A stretch of 64,000 nt of DNA from Sphingobacterium sp. SGG-5 (GTDB lineage Bacteria > Bacteroidota > Bacteroidia > Sphingobacteriales > Sphingobacteriaceae). This document shows, piece by piece, positions 34,950 to 44,302 of this stretch. A program made the translations under genes and the position numbers. Numbering within the stretch: position 1 is the first letter of the stretch; each line of letters opens with the position of its first letter. Below the pieces are notes generated by a model. That model was not told where the DNA came from. It ran no database searches and saw nothing but the letters and a program-made list of their open reading frames with translations. Location of the stretch: the NCBI RefSeq assembly GCF_011043525.1, contig NZ_JAAKGO010000005.1:62001-126000 (forward strand). The letters run 5' to 3'.

Positions 34950-36116
34950 TTATTTATTGTTAACAGGCCATTTCAGTTTCAATCGCTTCGGATAACCTTC
35001 CACGATCTGTTTATCCACTATGTTAAGAACCTCTCTGTTTTTGTAGAGCAACAGTGTTTTCGTACGACTGTCGTAATAAGCTGCCGAAGGGTTTACTTTA
35101 CCCCATCCAAAAGGATACATGGGGAATACATCGGCTATGGTCAGCGAACTCACGACTTCAAAGGGCTTTCCTTTTTTACGCTTTGCTACGTATATTTCTT
35201 GGTTGCTAAATACATAGAGTTCGTTTCCTACGATATAGGCCGCGTCGACGGCTTTATCCGATGGAGAAATTGGCAATCCTTTTACCAAATGACTTAATGG
35301 CATAGGTACTACCTGTTGCCGGCCATTTGAAAAGGGAATGATGCCATAACTCGAATCCTTGATAATAATCCAACGTTTGTTTTCGCGATCTGCCACAATT
35401 TCATCCACACCGACTTGCCAGCCCTGCGGGAGATTCGGAAAAAGAACCGTTAATGGTTTCCATTGGTATGTTGTATTGCTCTCCTGTACGTACACGTGTT
35501 TGCCAAAGAAATAATGTTTCTTTCCCGCTACGTCCATTACCGCATCCGGTGTAGGCCACAGGCCTCGTAGCACAAATGTTTCATTGTCCTCTTCTCCGGT
35601 AAAAATCTTGCCGTAGTCCAACATATCGGTGGCTTTCGGTTTGATGTTTCCCTCGATAAAGAATTGCGCAACCACGCCATCGTATCGCTCAAAGCGAGCA
35701 GCTACCGCAATGGCGTGCCAATGGTCGGAAACCACGTAGAGACTATCTTTAGGCTGGATTACCAATTCGCCCTGCGCATCTTTAAGCGCCCTGCTGAAGA
35801 TATAATTCTGCACGGTTGTCTTCGAGCTTTCTTCCTTATATATTATTTCCGAAGGAACGCCTTTTGCGACCAGTTGATCGTGCATCATTGTCGCTTCACA
35901 AATGGACGATGCGTGTGCCGCACACCCCCCTGAGACCACGACTTTATCGAAATGCTGCAAGCGGTACAACCGATAAGCAACTTCGGTTCGATGTGTCAAT
36001 ATCTCCGGATTGTCCGAGCCAAGGACAAGCATAATGGTGTGGGGAGACCTCTCCCCACACCACACCTGTCCTGTAAAAAGACTACAAACACATACTATTA
36101 AAATCGTTTTTAGCAT
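34950..36116 (-). CDS. DUF218/YdcF-like protein with C-terminal beta-rich domain
   Basis: 388 residues with a signal peptide (1-20). Residues ~25-190 form a DUF218 (YdcF/SanA/ElyC) domain: TIMLVLGSDNPE, KVVVSGGCAAHA, SKTTVQNYIFSRAL and VVSDHWHAIAVAARF. DUF218 proteins affect envelope polysaccharide and lipid-carrier metabolism, and activity is not well defined. Residues ~200-388 are repeated short beta motifs with tryptophans, like a propeller (hemopexin-type) fold; that fusion is unusual. It lies 12 nt after the BACON lipoprotein gene in the same transcript. Confidence 0.8.
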   Translation of the reverse strand: MLKTILIVCVCSLFTGQVWCGERSPHTIMLVLGSDNPEILTHRTEVAYRLYRLQHFDKVVVSGGCAAHASSICEATMMHDQLVAKGVPSEIIYKEESSKTTVQNYIFSRALKDAQGELVIQPKDSLYVVSDHWHAIAVAARFERYDGVVAQFFIEGNIKPKATDMLDYGKIFTGEEDNETFVLRGLWPTPDAVMDVAGKKHYFFGKHVYVQESNTTYQWKPLTVLFPNLPQGWQVGVDEIVADRENKRWIIIKDSSYGIIPFSNGRQQVVPMPLSHLVKGLPISPSDKAVDAAYIVGNELYVFSNQEIYVAKRKKGKPFEVVSSLTIADVFPMYPFGWGKVNPSAAYYDSRTKTLLLYKNREVLNIVDKQIVEGYPKRLKLKWPVNNK

Positions 36117-36128
36117 ACTCCAAATAGT

Positions 36129-37844
36129 TTATTCCACCAAAGCTCCTATGGTGGTTTTGGCTCCTCGGTCCTTTTGATTCCGATCCTTGGCAATCAAGGC
36201 ATCCAATGCAGGGGTATACTGTTGTGCCAATCCGATAAGCTCCGCACCGGTCATACCGTAGGTCAGCGCAGGATTATCCACACCGATAGGCAGGAAATTG
36301 CTATTCAGCATGGTCGTTGCATTAAACGTTTCCCCGGTTACTTTGCTACCGCCGGCATTATAGACCTCCGAACCGATGATCGAATTCCGTATCTGCTCGG
36401 GTATAGCTCCTGACTCATAAACGTCCACATCGCTACTACCTGCCTTTTGGGTGTTACCCGATACAATAGAGTTGATAATGGTCACCTTATTCGTACCCAA
36501 CTGTCGAAAAATACCCCCGCCGGGTCCTGCAATATCGTTTCCGGTAATCGTTGAACTAATAACGTGAACTTCGCTATTATTGTATAACATGACGCCACCT
36601 CCACCGTGTGTACCAGTACTCTCATTATTATCGATAACACAGTTGACCAGATAACCTTTGGAGCGTTCACGTACATAGAATGCAGCACCAAAGGATGTTC
36701 CTTTATTACCACTGATCGAGCAATTGTACATATAGATATTGGCATCTGGATACCCGTGTACCGCAGGAGCAGTTCCTACCGTCGTATTGTTATTAAACGT
36801 GGAATTAAAGACATACGCATTGGATTTGTCGACATACAAACCACCGCCGTTTCCGCTGCCTGTATTGTTATCGACATGAGAATCGTACATATACAGTTCG
36901 GCACCAACTTGTGCAAAGATACCTGTAGCAACTCCAGATTTTACTCCCTGTCGTTTTGATGTCTTATTTTCCGTAACGGTAACCTTTCGAAGAATAGTTT
37001 TTGCACCGCCGATAATCATCCCTGCACCATTTCCTCGACTATAGGCGACACCATTTACCATAATATCTACGTCAATATCCGTACCATCGCCGTCACGGAT
37101 CGTGATGCCTTCGATCTCCACCTGCTGATCGGTCTCCTTGGGTGCCGTAACAGCTACCACATGGAATACGCCAATACCGGAAGATAGTTTACCAGAGAAT
37201 ATAGTTGGGTTTGCGTCCGGATCCGAAACGGCCCCTTCATTCGCATCAGCCGGATATCCACCGACAATCTTGATATTTTTGCTGATCTCAAATGTCCGGT
37301 CTGCCTCGTCACTGCTGCCTGCCCCGGTCAACGGCTTGGTCGGTACATAGGTACCCGCAGCAATATGTATTTCACTGCCACTTGTTGCCTGATTCAGTGC
37401 AGTTTGCAAATCTGTCGCGGTGGCCCAGGAACGACCATTCCCACTTGCTCCTGACTTGACATAAAACACACTTACCGTACCAGCTTCCTGAATAACTAAA
37501 ATATCCCGGGCCAATTCGTCGTTGACGCGTACCGTAACTACACCCGATCGCTCCTCGTCCTCGTTCTTAGGAACCGTAAAAGCGATTTTCTTCTTGCCTT
37601 TTGTCCCTGCTTCCTCAGCTAAGGTTATCCAGTCCACGTCTGTGCTCACCTCATAATCCAAATTGGTCAGCAGATCAAACGTATACGTTCCTCCTGCACT
37701 CGTCGCTTCGACATAATCCGAACCGACCATAAAGACTTCCTCAAAAGGTTCAGCTTCTTTCTTACAGCCCACCACGACCAGCATGCACAGCAACGCCATG
37801 CTTACCTGTCGGATGAAATTTCGGTTAACAAATAGATATTTCAT
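36129..37844 (-). CDS. BACON-domain lipoprotein with right-handed beta-helix
   Basis: 571 residues. Lipobox VVVGC, cysteine near 27. A BACON-like domain follows (~40-125; VEATSAGGTYTFDLLTN, WITLAEEAG, RSGVVTVRVND), usual in carbohydrate-binding Bacteroidota proteins. Then VFYVKSGASGNGRSWATATD and GSEIHIAAGTYVPT open a DUF1565/pectate-lyase-like parallel beta-helix (~130-500) with repeated GNGGGLYVDKSNAYVFNSTF-type rungs. No lyase catalytic residues can be assigned, so a surface glycan-binding or presenting role is as likely as cleavage. Gaps of 2 and 12 nt tie it to its neighbours. Confidence 0.85.
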   Translation of the reverse strand: MKYLFVNRNFIRQVSMALLCMLVVVGCKKEAEPFEEVFMVGSDYVEATSAGGTYTFDLLTNLDYEVSTDVDWITLAEEAGTKGKKKIAFTVPKNEDEERSGVVTVRVNDELARDILVIQEAGTVSVFYVKSGASGNGRSWATATDLQTALNQATSGSEIHIAAGTYVPTKPLTGAGSSDEADRTFEISKNIKIVGGYPADANEGAVSDPDANPTIFSGKLSSGIGVFHVVAVTAPKETDQQVEIEGITIRDGDGTDIDVDIMVNGVAYSRGNGAGMIIGGAKTILRKVTVTENKTSKRQGVKSGVATGIFAQVGAELYMYDSHVDNNTGSGNGGGLYVDKSNAYVFNSTFNNNTTVGTAPAVHGYPDANIYMYNCSISGNKGTSFGAAFYVRERSKGYLVNCVIDNNESTGTHGGGGVMLYNNSEVHVISSTITGNDIAGPGGGIFRQLGTNKVTIINSIVSGNTQKAGSSDVDVYESGAIPEQIRNSIIGSEVYNAGGSKVTGETFNATTMLNSNFLPIGVDNPALTYGMTGAELIGLAQQYTPALDALIAKDRNQKDRGAKTTIGALVE

Positions 37845-37846
37845 AA

Positions 37847-38809
37847 CTATTTTTTTAAAGATTTTACATAATTTTCATACAGTGTATTATAACAATTGAC
37901 CAGGTCTCTTTCATCATCGTAAGCACACTCGTAAAGAAAAACTCCCGTATAACCCACATCGTCCAGTGCCTTGAGTATAGCATTCCAATCGTTGTCTCCT
38001 TGACCAGAGCATGGAAAATAATGGTTTTCCGCCCGGCCTGTTCCATCGGAGACATGTACGGTCTTCAATTGGCTTCCAAGTGCCCTGATCAACAACTCGG
38101 GATTGTCAATATGGCACATATCTACAGCCAGTCCAATGTTTTGTGGTAGTCTGTCCATGATTTCCTTACACTCTTCGATATTACGCATCAACGGTCGCTC
38201 ACGGTCGCCTGCCATCAATTCCGGGCCAAGCATATTCTCGACAACCAAGGTAGAACCGATCGCCTGTACCGCTGCATTCAGTTCATTCAGCGACTTCAAC
38301 AGTTGGCTCTTCCGTTGTTCCCGTTGATTAGGTGGATCCAGGTAATAACTCGGATGAAAAAGGATATAGGTCGGTTTCAATACCTTAATATAATCCAACA
38401 GCTGGATATGGCCCGCAACGACTTTCTGACGATCTGCCTCGATAATCGTAGACAGATCCATGTAGGCGTCCGCAACCATATGTATGGAGTTCACCTTTAT
38501 GCCCGCCGTTTCGGTCACCGCCAACACATTCGCAAAGATGCTTTTAAGCTCCGCATCGGTTTTGGAAATTTCACGGTTATTGTTGAAAAATGCACTCGTA
38601 CCCGATACTTCCACATAGTCGATACCAACGGCTTTTGCATGCTGAAGTTTTTCGTTAGTAAATCCCTGCGCACCAAGCGAGTAACCTAATTTCAATCGAT
38701 CCGGCACTTCAACCTCTTCCGGATCGGTATCGGGCTTCGTTTTTTCCGACGGTGTGCAACTCAGCGAAAGCGCTATAAACGTTAGAAGGAATAGTTTCTG
38801 TATCATCAT
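37847..38809 (-). CDS. Sugar phosphate isomerase/epimerase-like TIM-barrel lipoprotein
   Basis: 320 residues from ATG 38809, which overlaps the SusD stop (ATGATGA). Lipobox LSLSC near residue 17, so it is exported. AP-endonuclease-2-type TIM barrel: AVGIDYVEVSG, KVNSIHMVAD, YILFHPSYY, LVVENMLGPE, NIGLAVDMCHIDNPE and LKTVHVSDGTGRAENHYFP (metal ligands H, E, D, H). Such xylose-isomerase-like folds epimerise or isomerise sugars; finding one as a lipoprotein in a SusCD locus is common in Bacteroidota, but its reaction is rarely known. Confidence 0.85.
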   Translation of the reverse strand: MMIQKLFLLTFIALSLSCTPSEKTKPDTDPEEVEVPDRLKLGYSLGAQGFTNEKLQHAKAVGIDYVEVSGTSAFFNNNREISKTDAELKSIFANVLAVTETAGIKVNSIHMVADAYMDLSTIIEADRQKVVAGHIQLLDYIKVLKPTYILFHPSYYLDPPNQREQRKSQLLKSLNELNAAVQAIGSTLVVENMLGPELMAGDRERPLMRNIEECKEIMDRLPQNIGLAVDMCHIDNPELLIRALGSQLKTVHVSDGTGRAENHYFPCSGQGDNDWNAILKALDDVGYTGVFLYECAYDDERDLVNCYNTLYENYVKSLKK

Positions 38810-40578
38810 TTTTCCTCCCATCCAGAGTTTTGTTCTAATTGTTCATTCAACCGAAGATCTTCTTTCGGAATCGGATAATAATAATCCTTATCCTCTTCAT
38901 CGTCAAATATTCCACCCAGTGGGAAAGGATCCAAATTTCCTTTTGAAGCAGCTTGCTGCCCTGTTTGCGGATCCCGCAGTGTCCTTTGCTGTATATTGAT
39001 AAAGGAGGTCACTGTCGAAGGTGCTCCATTCGTACTTCCGGTATGCACAAACACATCCGCATTCCCGTCTCCGGTAAAGTCGTAAGCACCTACACCGGGA
39101 AAGTATATGCCAACCATCGGTTGCTCGAGCTTCTTACCGGCTTTCCACCGCATCAGATCGTCCCAACGATGGCCTTCATTGAACAGCTCGATCCGTCTCT
39201 CCCGACGTATTTCTAAGATCACACCTTTATTGGCTCCCTGATCCACGTTGGGGTATAGCGCTTCCTGATAAGGATCTGGATTGGCATTGGCCTGTGCCAT
39301 ATCCAATGGACCCATATTCACGCGTGAGCGCAATACATTGATCGTCCGGTTCAGATCGGGTTGTGTCAAGGTACCGAGCTCCGCTTTCGCTTCGGCCAGG
39401 ATCAATAGAGCTTCCGCATAGCGAAAAATAATAATATCATTGTATGCACTATTGGTCACCCATTGATCACGGCTTCCCAAGGCTTTGATCACCCGATATC
39501 CGGTGGTGGTGATATTCAGATTAACTGGTTCATTCGTCGTCGACCCATACACTTGAAAATTGGGTCCCGCAGTCGTCTGTGTCAGCCGCGGATCCCGGTT
39601 TAACATTTCCTCAGAATAACCGATAGTCTCATAGTTCGGCCGATCGGTAAAACGAGAGCCGTCCGCCATCAAATATGAATTGATGAGATCTTTCGGAATT
39701 CCCCAGGCACCATACGTGGGCGATGTCATGGTATACCCCAAATTATGGGTAACGATACCCTTCTCAAAATCTGCCGCCAGAATAGTCTCTGTCATATCTT
39801 GATTATCACGCGCAAACAATTCCCGATAGGCTTTCGTCGGGCCGCCTGTGGTGAAGATTGTATACGCGTTGGTTCCGATTAAAGCAGCCGCGGCATCCAC
39901 CGCTGCCTCAAGAAAAGGCTCATAACCGTCTATGCCGTGGTACTTGCGGAAGGTTCCTTCATATAACCCGATACGTGCTTTAAGCAACAAGGCGGTATAT
40001 TTCGTGATACGATTGAGTTGTTTCTCCTCCGGAATATTTTCCACTGCAAAATTGATATCTTTCATAACGGAGTCCATCACCAGCTCACGCGAATCACGCG
40101 CCTTGTATAAGTCGGGATCATTCGCACTCAGCACTTTACTGTACCAAGGCACGGCGCCAAACCGTTGGACTTTATCAAAATAAAAATACGCGCGAAAAAA
40201 ACGCGCTACACCGCCATAATGGGCTTTCGCAGCAGCATCGTCTACCTTATGGTAATTTGCGAGAAAATAATTGATTTCTCGTAGACGATCCCAGTTCCAA
40301 CCGCCTGTACCTTTGGCCGTTGGTGTAATCCGATTACCACGTACACGGTCCGCTATAGTTAAAGGAACAATATTGTCCGATGAGGCGTCATCGGTATACA
40401 CACCCGAAGTCGGTAATATCCTATAAAAATTATTAGTACCCACTTCAAGGTCTTTCGCGGTATTAAAGAAAAATTCAGCTTCGACCTGATCTTCTGCCGG
40501 GCGATCGAGAAAGTCCCGCTCACAGGAGGAAAAGCTCAATAACGCTACCAAAGCCGCTCCTAATTTTAAATATTTCAT
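38806..40578 (-). CDS. SusD/RagB-type glycan-binding lipoprotein
   Basis: 590 residues from ATG 40578 (MKYLKLGAAL), giving a clean lipoprotein signal (LSFSSC, cysteine at 19). The body follows SusD: N-terminal FLDRPAEDQVEAEFFFNTAKD, TPR helices (~60-300), and the C-terminal RRERRIELFNEGHRWDDLMRW typical of RagB/SusD. It pairs with the SusC gene 53 nt upstream and forms the lid of its channel on the cell surface. The ligand is not readable. Confidence 0.95.
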   Translation of the reverse strand: MKYLKLGAALVALLSFSSCERDFLDRPAEDQVEAEFFFNTAKDLEVGTNNFYRILPTSGVYTDDASSDNIVPLTIADRVRGNRITPTAKGTGGWNWDRLREINYFLANYHKVDDAAAKAHYGGVARFFRAYFYFDKVQRFGAVPWYSKVLSANDPDLYKARDSRELVMDSVMKDINFAVENIPEEKQLNRITKYTALLLKARIGLYEGTFRKYHGIDGYEPFLEAAVDAAAALIGTNAYTIFTTGGPTKAYRELFARDNQDMTETILAADFEKGIVTHNLGYTMTSPTYGAWGIPKDLINSYLMADGSRFTDRPNYETIGYSEEMLNRDPRLTQTTAGPNFQVYGSTTNEPVNLNITTTGYRVIKALGSRDQWVTNSAYNDIIIFRYAEALLILAEAKAELGTLTQPDLNRTINVLRSRVNMGPLDMAQANANPDPYQEALYPNVDQGANKGVILEIRRERRIELFNEGHRWDDLMRWKAGKKLEQPMVGIYFPGVGAYDFTGDGNADVFVHTGSTNGAPSTVTSFINIQQRTLRDPQTGQQAASKGNLDPFPLGGIFDDEEDKDYYYPIPKEDLRLNEQLEQNSGWEEK

Positions 40579-40631
40579 AGTGTCTATATCTTTTTGAGGT
40601 TTCATGATTCGATACATCACAAAACGGTACA

Positions 40632-43600
40632 TTATAAACTTAAATTGACGCCGAAAGAGAAGGTTTTACCCATGGGATAATCGCGCAGATCTGCCCGCTT
40701 TACAGCATCACCCGGTCGGGAAAAACTAACAGCTGAACCCGCTTGCTCAGGGTCAATGTATTTTGTCAATCCACCAAATGCCCAGGTAAACATATTCTCT
40801 CCACTGAAGAACACCCGAAGCCGGTCGATCTTTGCCCGTTGGGTCCATTTCTGTGGAATAGTATAACCTACGGTTAGATTTTTAACACGCATGAAAGCTA
40901 CGTTCTCCAGGTAGTAATCGTTCATTTCGTACAGCGAGCGTTCACTGCCCAATGCAACATATCCCCGATAGATCTGTGGATAGGTGTTTTGCGGTTTATC
41001 CGGCCGCCAGGCATTATCGATCAGATCCTTACGGATAAAGGAGAGATAAGGGCGCGCGTAAGGTCCCCAATAAAGATCTCCCGTGGGGTACCAATGCTGT
41101 TGTCCTACCCCCGCTACCGCTACAGACAGGTCAAAGTTCTTCCAGTTGGCCGACATATTCAACCCAAATGGGAATTGTGGCATCGCATTGCCTATCGGCA
41201 TAAGATCACCATGATCCTCCAAGGTATAACTGCCCTTGTCGATACGACCATCATCATCCGTATCCAGGTATTTGATATCTCCCGCCTTAAGACCGATCCA
41301 CTCGGTATTCTGTGCAATATTCATTTCGTAGTTGTACACCTCGCCAAGCGAACTCGCTGGATTTGTAAAACTCTCCATATAGGCTTTGGCTTCCGCATCC
41401 GACTGGAACTGCCCGTCTACTTTATAACCCCATATCTCACCAAGGCGCTGGCCTTCCCAATAGGTACTCATGAGTCCTTCCGGATTATCGTACCGGGTAA
41501 TATAACCGCGGAAGTTGGAGACGTTTGCCGAAACACTGAAATTTAACGGCGAACCGGCGACATCGAATTTATTGCGGTAGCTCACGCCAAGCTCAAATCC
41601 ATTATTGCGCAACGCGGCGTAGTTTTCCTTTGGCTCCGCTGCACCAAATACAGAAGGCAACGGCGCACCGGGCAGGTACATGCCATCGGTTACTTTACGG
41701 TACCAGTCAAAATTTACGAACAACCGGTTATGGAGTACACCTATATCTGCGCCAATATCCAAACTTTGCGTCGTTTCCCAGGTTACGACTTTCGGCAATG
41801 GATTTGGTGCATCGGCATAGACAAACCTTTTGCCGCCATCCAACCAGTCCATCTGTCCGACATTCATGAGCTCTTTGAAGGTATTGACGTCTACCGTCTG
41901 GTTACCCAAGCGGCCGTAAGATCCTCTCAATTTAAGTGAAGTGACATACGGGCGGATCGGTTCCCAGAAATTTTCTCGATCCATCTGCCAACCCACTGAT
42001 ACCGAAGGGAAGAGTCCCCAACGGCTTTCGGTCGGGAAGCGTGATGAACCGTCATAACGGGCATTCACCTCCAAAAGGTATTTGTTTTTATAGTCATAGT
42101 TGAAACGACCGAAATAACCTTGAACCGCCCAATCTAAGGTCGAGCCTTCTATGCTATACATCTCCGTTCCTAAGGATAGGTTAGCCAAATCCCGGATCAG
42201 CAATCCATCCATCCGTGCTAATACACGATCGCGATCAAACTCTTCTTGGTTGTAACCCAATAACAATTTGAAATTGTGGTCACTGGCCACTGTACGCTGA
42301 TACGTACCGTAGACGTTAAAGGCTTTATATTTATCTTTCCAGCGGTATTCACTCAGGCGATTGATACCCGCCGTGAGAAAGTCCAGTTTGCTTCCGGACA
42401 AGTACTCAAATTCATTAAACCGGGCAGTACGTCCCGTGTTATCAAACCGATGGCTATAGTCCAGGTTGAACTCCAGTCCTTCCAGCGGAGTGACCTTCAC
42501 GCGGAATGTATTGGTCAGTTCTTCGGTATTGAATGTCTGCCAGTTGGTACGTGCTTCCATCGCCGCCTGTCCTCCTTGTCCACCTGTTCCACCCGGACCG
42601 ATATCGGCCGCAATACCATTGACATGTGTAGGATAAAACGCAAAAAGATTGTACCACGATGTCGTACTCCACAATCCACCATAGCCGTTTCGGAAGCCCC
42701 CATACTCCTTATCATACTCATTAATGAATTGGATATTATTGGAGATTTCCAACCATTTATTTGGCGAAAAAGTCAGGTTGGTCTTGATATTGTAACGGTC
42801 CATATCACCGTCATCTGCAATCTTATTGATGGTTTCACGGTTATATACACGTCCCGAAAGGTAGCCTTTCAACTTTTCCGAACCGCCGGATACCGCAATA
42901 TTATGAAAGTTAGAGGGTTGATATTGCTTGAATTGATAATCCCACCAATCGGTGTTATAGAAAAACTTATATGTACCATCGGGTTGCAACTCATGAAACG
43001 GCTCAATTTCTCCGTTCGCTACCATCTTAATGGCTTGCCAGTCCATCTCGTTATACCCCGTATAGCTCGTTCCGTTGTAACCGTAGATTGCTGCATCGAC
43101 CGTTTTGCCATACACATAGGGATCGGACAGATAGTCTGTTCGCGTAGTGGGCGTCGTCCATCCAAAGTTATTGGTATAATCTACCTTCATGTCGCCCGCT
43201 TTACCTTGCTTGGTGGTAATGAGAATGACACCGAAGGAACCTCGTGCACCATAAATAGCGGCAGAAGCCGCATCTTTCAACACCGTGACACTTTCGATAT
43301 CGTTCGGATTAACACGTGTAATGTTACCTTCTATCCCATCAATGAGCACAAGAGGTGATCCACCATTGATGGAGTTAAAACCCCGCACGTTGATATCCGG
43401 TGTAGCGGTTGGGTCTCCGGTATTGATCTGTATGTTCAGTCCGGGCATTAATCCCTGCAATGTCGACGCAATATTGGCGTCTGGTCGAAGTGCAATTTCA
43501 TCGGCGTTGATCTGCGCCACTGCCCCCGTTAGGTTTGCTTTTTTCTGTACGCCGTAACCGACGATCACGACCTCATCCAGATCACTTAAGGACATCTGCA

Positions 43601-44138
43601 GGGTGACGTTGATGGTCTGCCCTTGCTGAAAGTTCAACTGTTGTGCTTCAAAACCAACAGCAGTGATTAAGATACTTCCCGATTGAACCGGAACAGGTAA
43701 GCTGAAATAACCCTTATCGTCTGTCGCTATAGCCAGGTTACTGTTGACTAAAGCAACAGTAGCACCGGCAACCGGTCGGCCATTTTCGTCTCTGACATAT
43801 CCGTCAACGGCTTGTTGCACCGCCACAACGCTTCGATCAAGTTCTTCTTTTGGTTTGATTAAAACAATATTGTTTTCGAGCGCGTAGACAAGGCCATTAG
43901 GTGTCAGCACGGTATTCAAGACTTCAGTAAGGTCTTTGTTTTTGACCGATAGGTCTAAATTATGAAGATTCTTTATATGTGCATTGTTATAAAGAAAGTC
44001 ATAATTCGTCTGCTTCTGAATGGCAACTAACACATCCTGAAAGCTGGCTTGTTTTACAGTAATGGAAATCTTCTGTCCGAATGTGGATGCACTTGCGTGC
44101 ATCATGGTTCCGAGCAATAGTAAAGAAACCAATTTCAT
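40632..44138 (-). CDS. SusC/RagA-type TonB-linked transporter with STN signalling domain
   Basis: 1168 residues from ATG 44138 (MKLVSLLLL). Signal peptide, then an STN domain (~22-95; KQASFQDVLVAIQKQTNYDF), a carboxypeptidase-like domain (~105-180; VDGYVRDENGRPVAGATV), plug (~195-310; EVVIVGYGVQKKANLTGAV, VKDAASAAIYGARGSFGVI) and beta-barrel ending NLSL. The STN domain indicates that it signals to the FecR anti-sigma encoded just upstream, so uptake induces the locus. It imports a glycan or glycan fragment with SusD. Confidence 0.95.
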   Translation of the reverse strand: MKLVSLLLLGTMMHASASTFGQKISITVKQASFQDVLVAIQKQTNYDFLYNNAHIKNLHNLDLSVKNKDLTEVLNTVLTPNGLVYALENNIVLIKPKEELDRSVVAVQQAVDGYVRDENGRPVAGATVALVNSNLAIATDDKGYFSLPVPVQSGSILITAVGFEAQQLNFQQGQTINVTLQMSLSDLDEVVIVGYGVQKKANLTGAVAQINADEIALRPDANIASTLQGLMPGLNIQINTGDPTATPDINVRGFNSINGGSPLVLIDGIEGNITRVNPNDIESVTVLKDAASAAIYGARGSFGVILITTKQGKAGDMKVDYTNNFGWTTPTTRTDYLSDPYVYGKTVDAAIYGYNGTSYTGYNEMDWQAIKMVANGEIEPFHELQPDGTYKFFYNTDWWDYQFKQYQPSNFHNIAVSGGSEKLKGYLSGRVYNRETINKIADDGDMDRYNIKTNLTFSPNKWLEISNNIQFINEYDKEYGGFRNGYGGLWSTTSWYNLFAFYPTHVNGIAADIGPGGTGGQGGQAAMEARTNWQTFNTEELTNTFRVKVTPLEGLEFNLDYSHRFDNTGRTARFNEFEYLSGSKLDFLTAGINRLSEYRWKDKYKAFNVYGTYQRTVASDHNFKLLLGYNQEEFDRDRVLARMDGLLIRDLANLSLGTEMYSIEGSTLDWAVQGYFGRFNYDYKNKYLLEVNARYDGSSRFPTESRWGLFPSVSVGWQMDRENFWEPIRPYVTSLKLRGSYGRLGNQTVDVNTFKELMNVGQMDWLDGGKRFVYADAPNPLPKVVTWETTQSLDIGADIGVLHNRLFVNFDWYRKVTDGMYLPGAPLPSVFGAAEPKENYAALRNNGFELGVSYRNKFDVAGSPLNFSVSANVSNFRGYITRYDNPEGLMSTYWEGQRLGEIWGYKVDGQFQSDAEAKAYMESFTNPASSLGEVYNYEMNIAQNTEWIGLKAGDIKYLDTDDDGRIDKGSYTLEDHGDLMPIGNAMPQFPFGLNMSANWKNFDLSVAVAGVGQQHWYPTGDLYWGPYARPYLSFIRKDLIDNAWRPDKPQNTYPQIYRGYVALGSERSLYEMNDYYLENVAFMRVKNLTVGYTIPQKWTQRAKIDRLRVFFSGENMFTWAFGGLTKYIDPEQAGSAVSFSRPGDAVKRADLRDYPMGKTFSFGVNLSL

Positions 44139-44263
44139 AATTAACAAGTATTTATATAATTCCGCTCTGGAAAAGAGTGAATTAATAGTAAAAATGTGAT
44201 ACATTTGAAAAGTATTTGGTAAATAATTTACTGTTAAGAATGTATTTTATCCATGTACATGAT

Positions 44264-44295
44264 GCGGAAGCGTGGCAGCGCTTCCGTTTTTTTTT
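44264..44295 (+). terminator. Plus-strand intrinsic terminator in the fecR-susC gap
   Basis: CGGAAGCG-TGGCAG-CGCTTCCG (44265-44286) followed by nine T (44287-44295). The T run is on the plus strand, opposite to the surrounding genes. It would end a plus-strand transcript coming from the susC 5' region. Confidence 0.75.
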
Positions 44296-44302
44296 AGTCG
44301 TT

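Noticed and set aside
42276..43358. Long 360-codon open frame on the plus strand inside susC
   Set aside because: Antisense to a clear SusC coding sequence; composition follows the shadow of the minus-strand codons.
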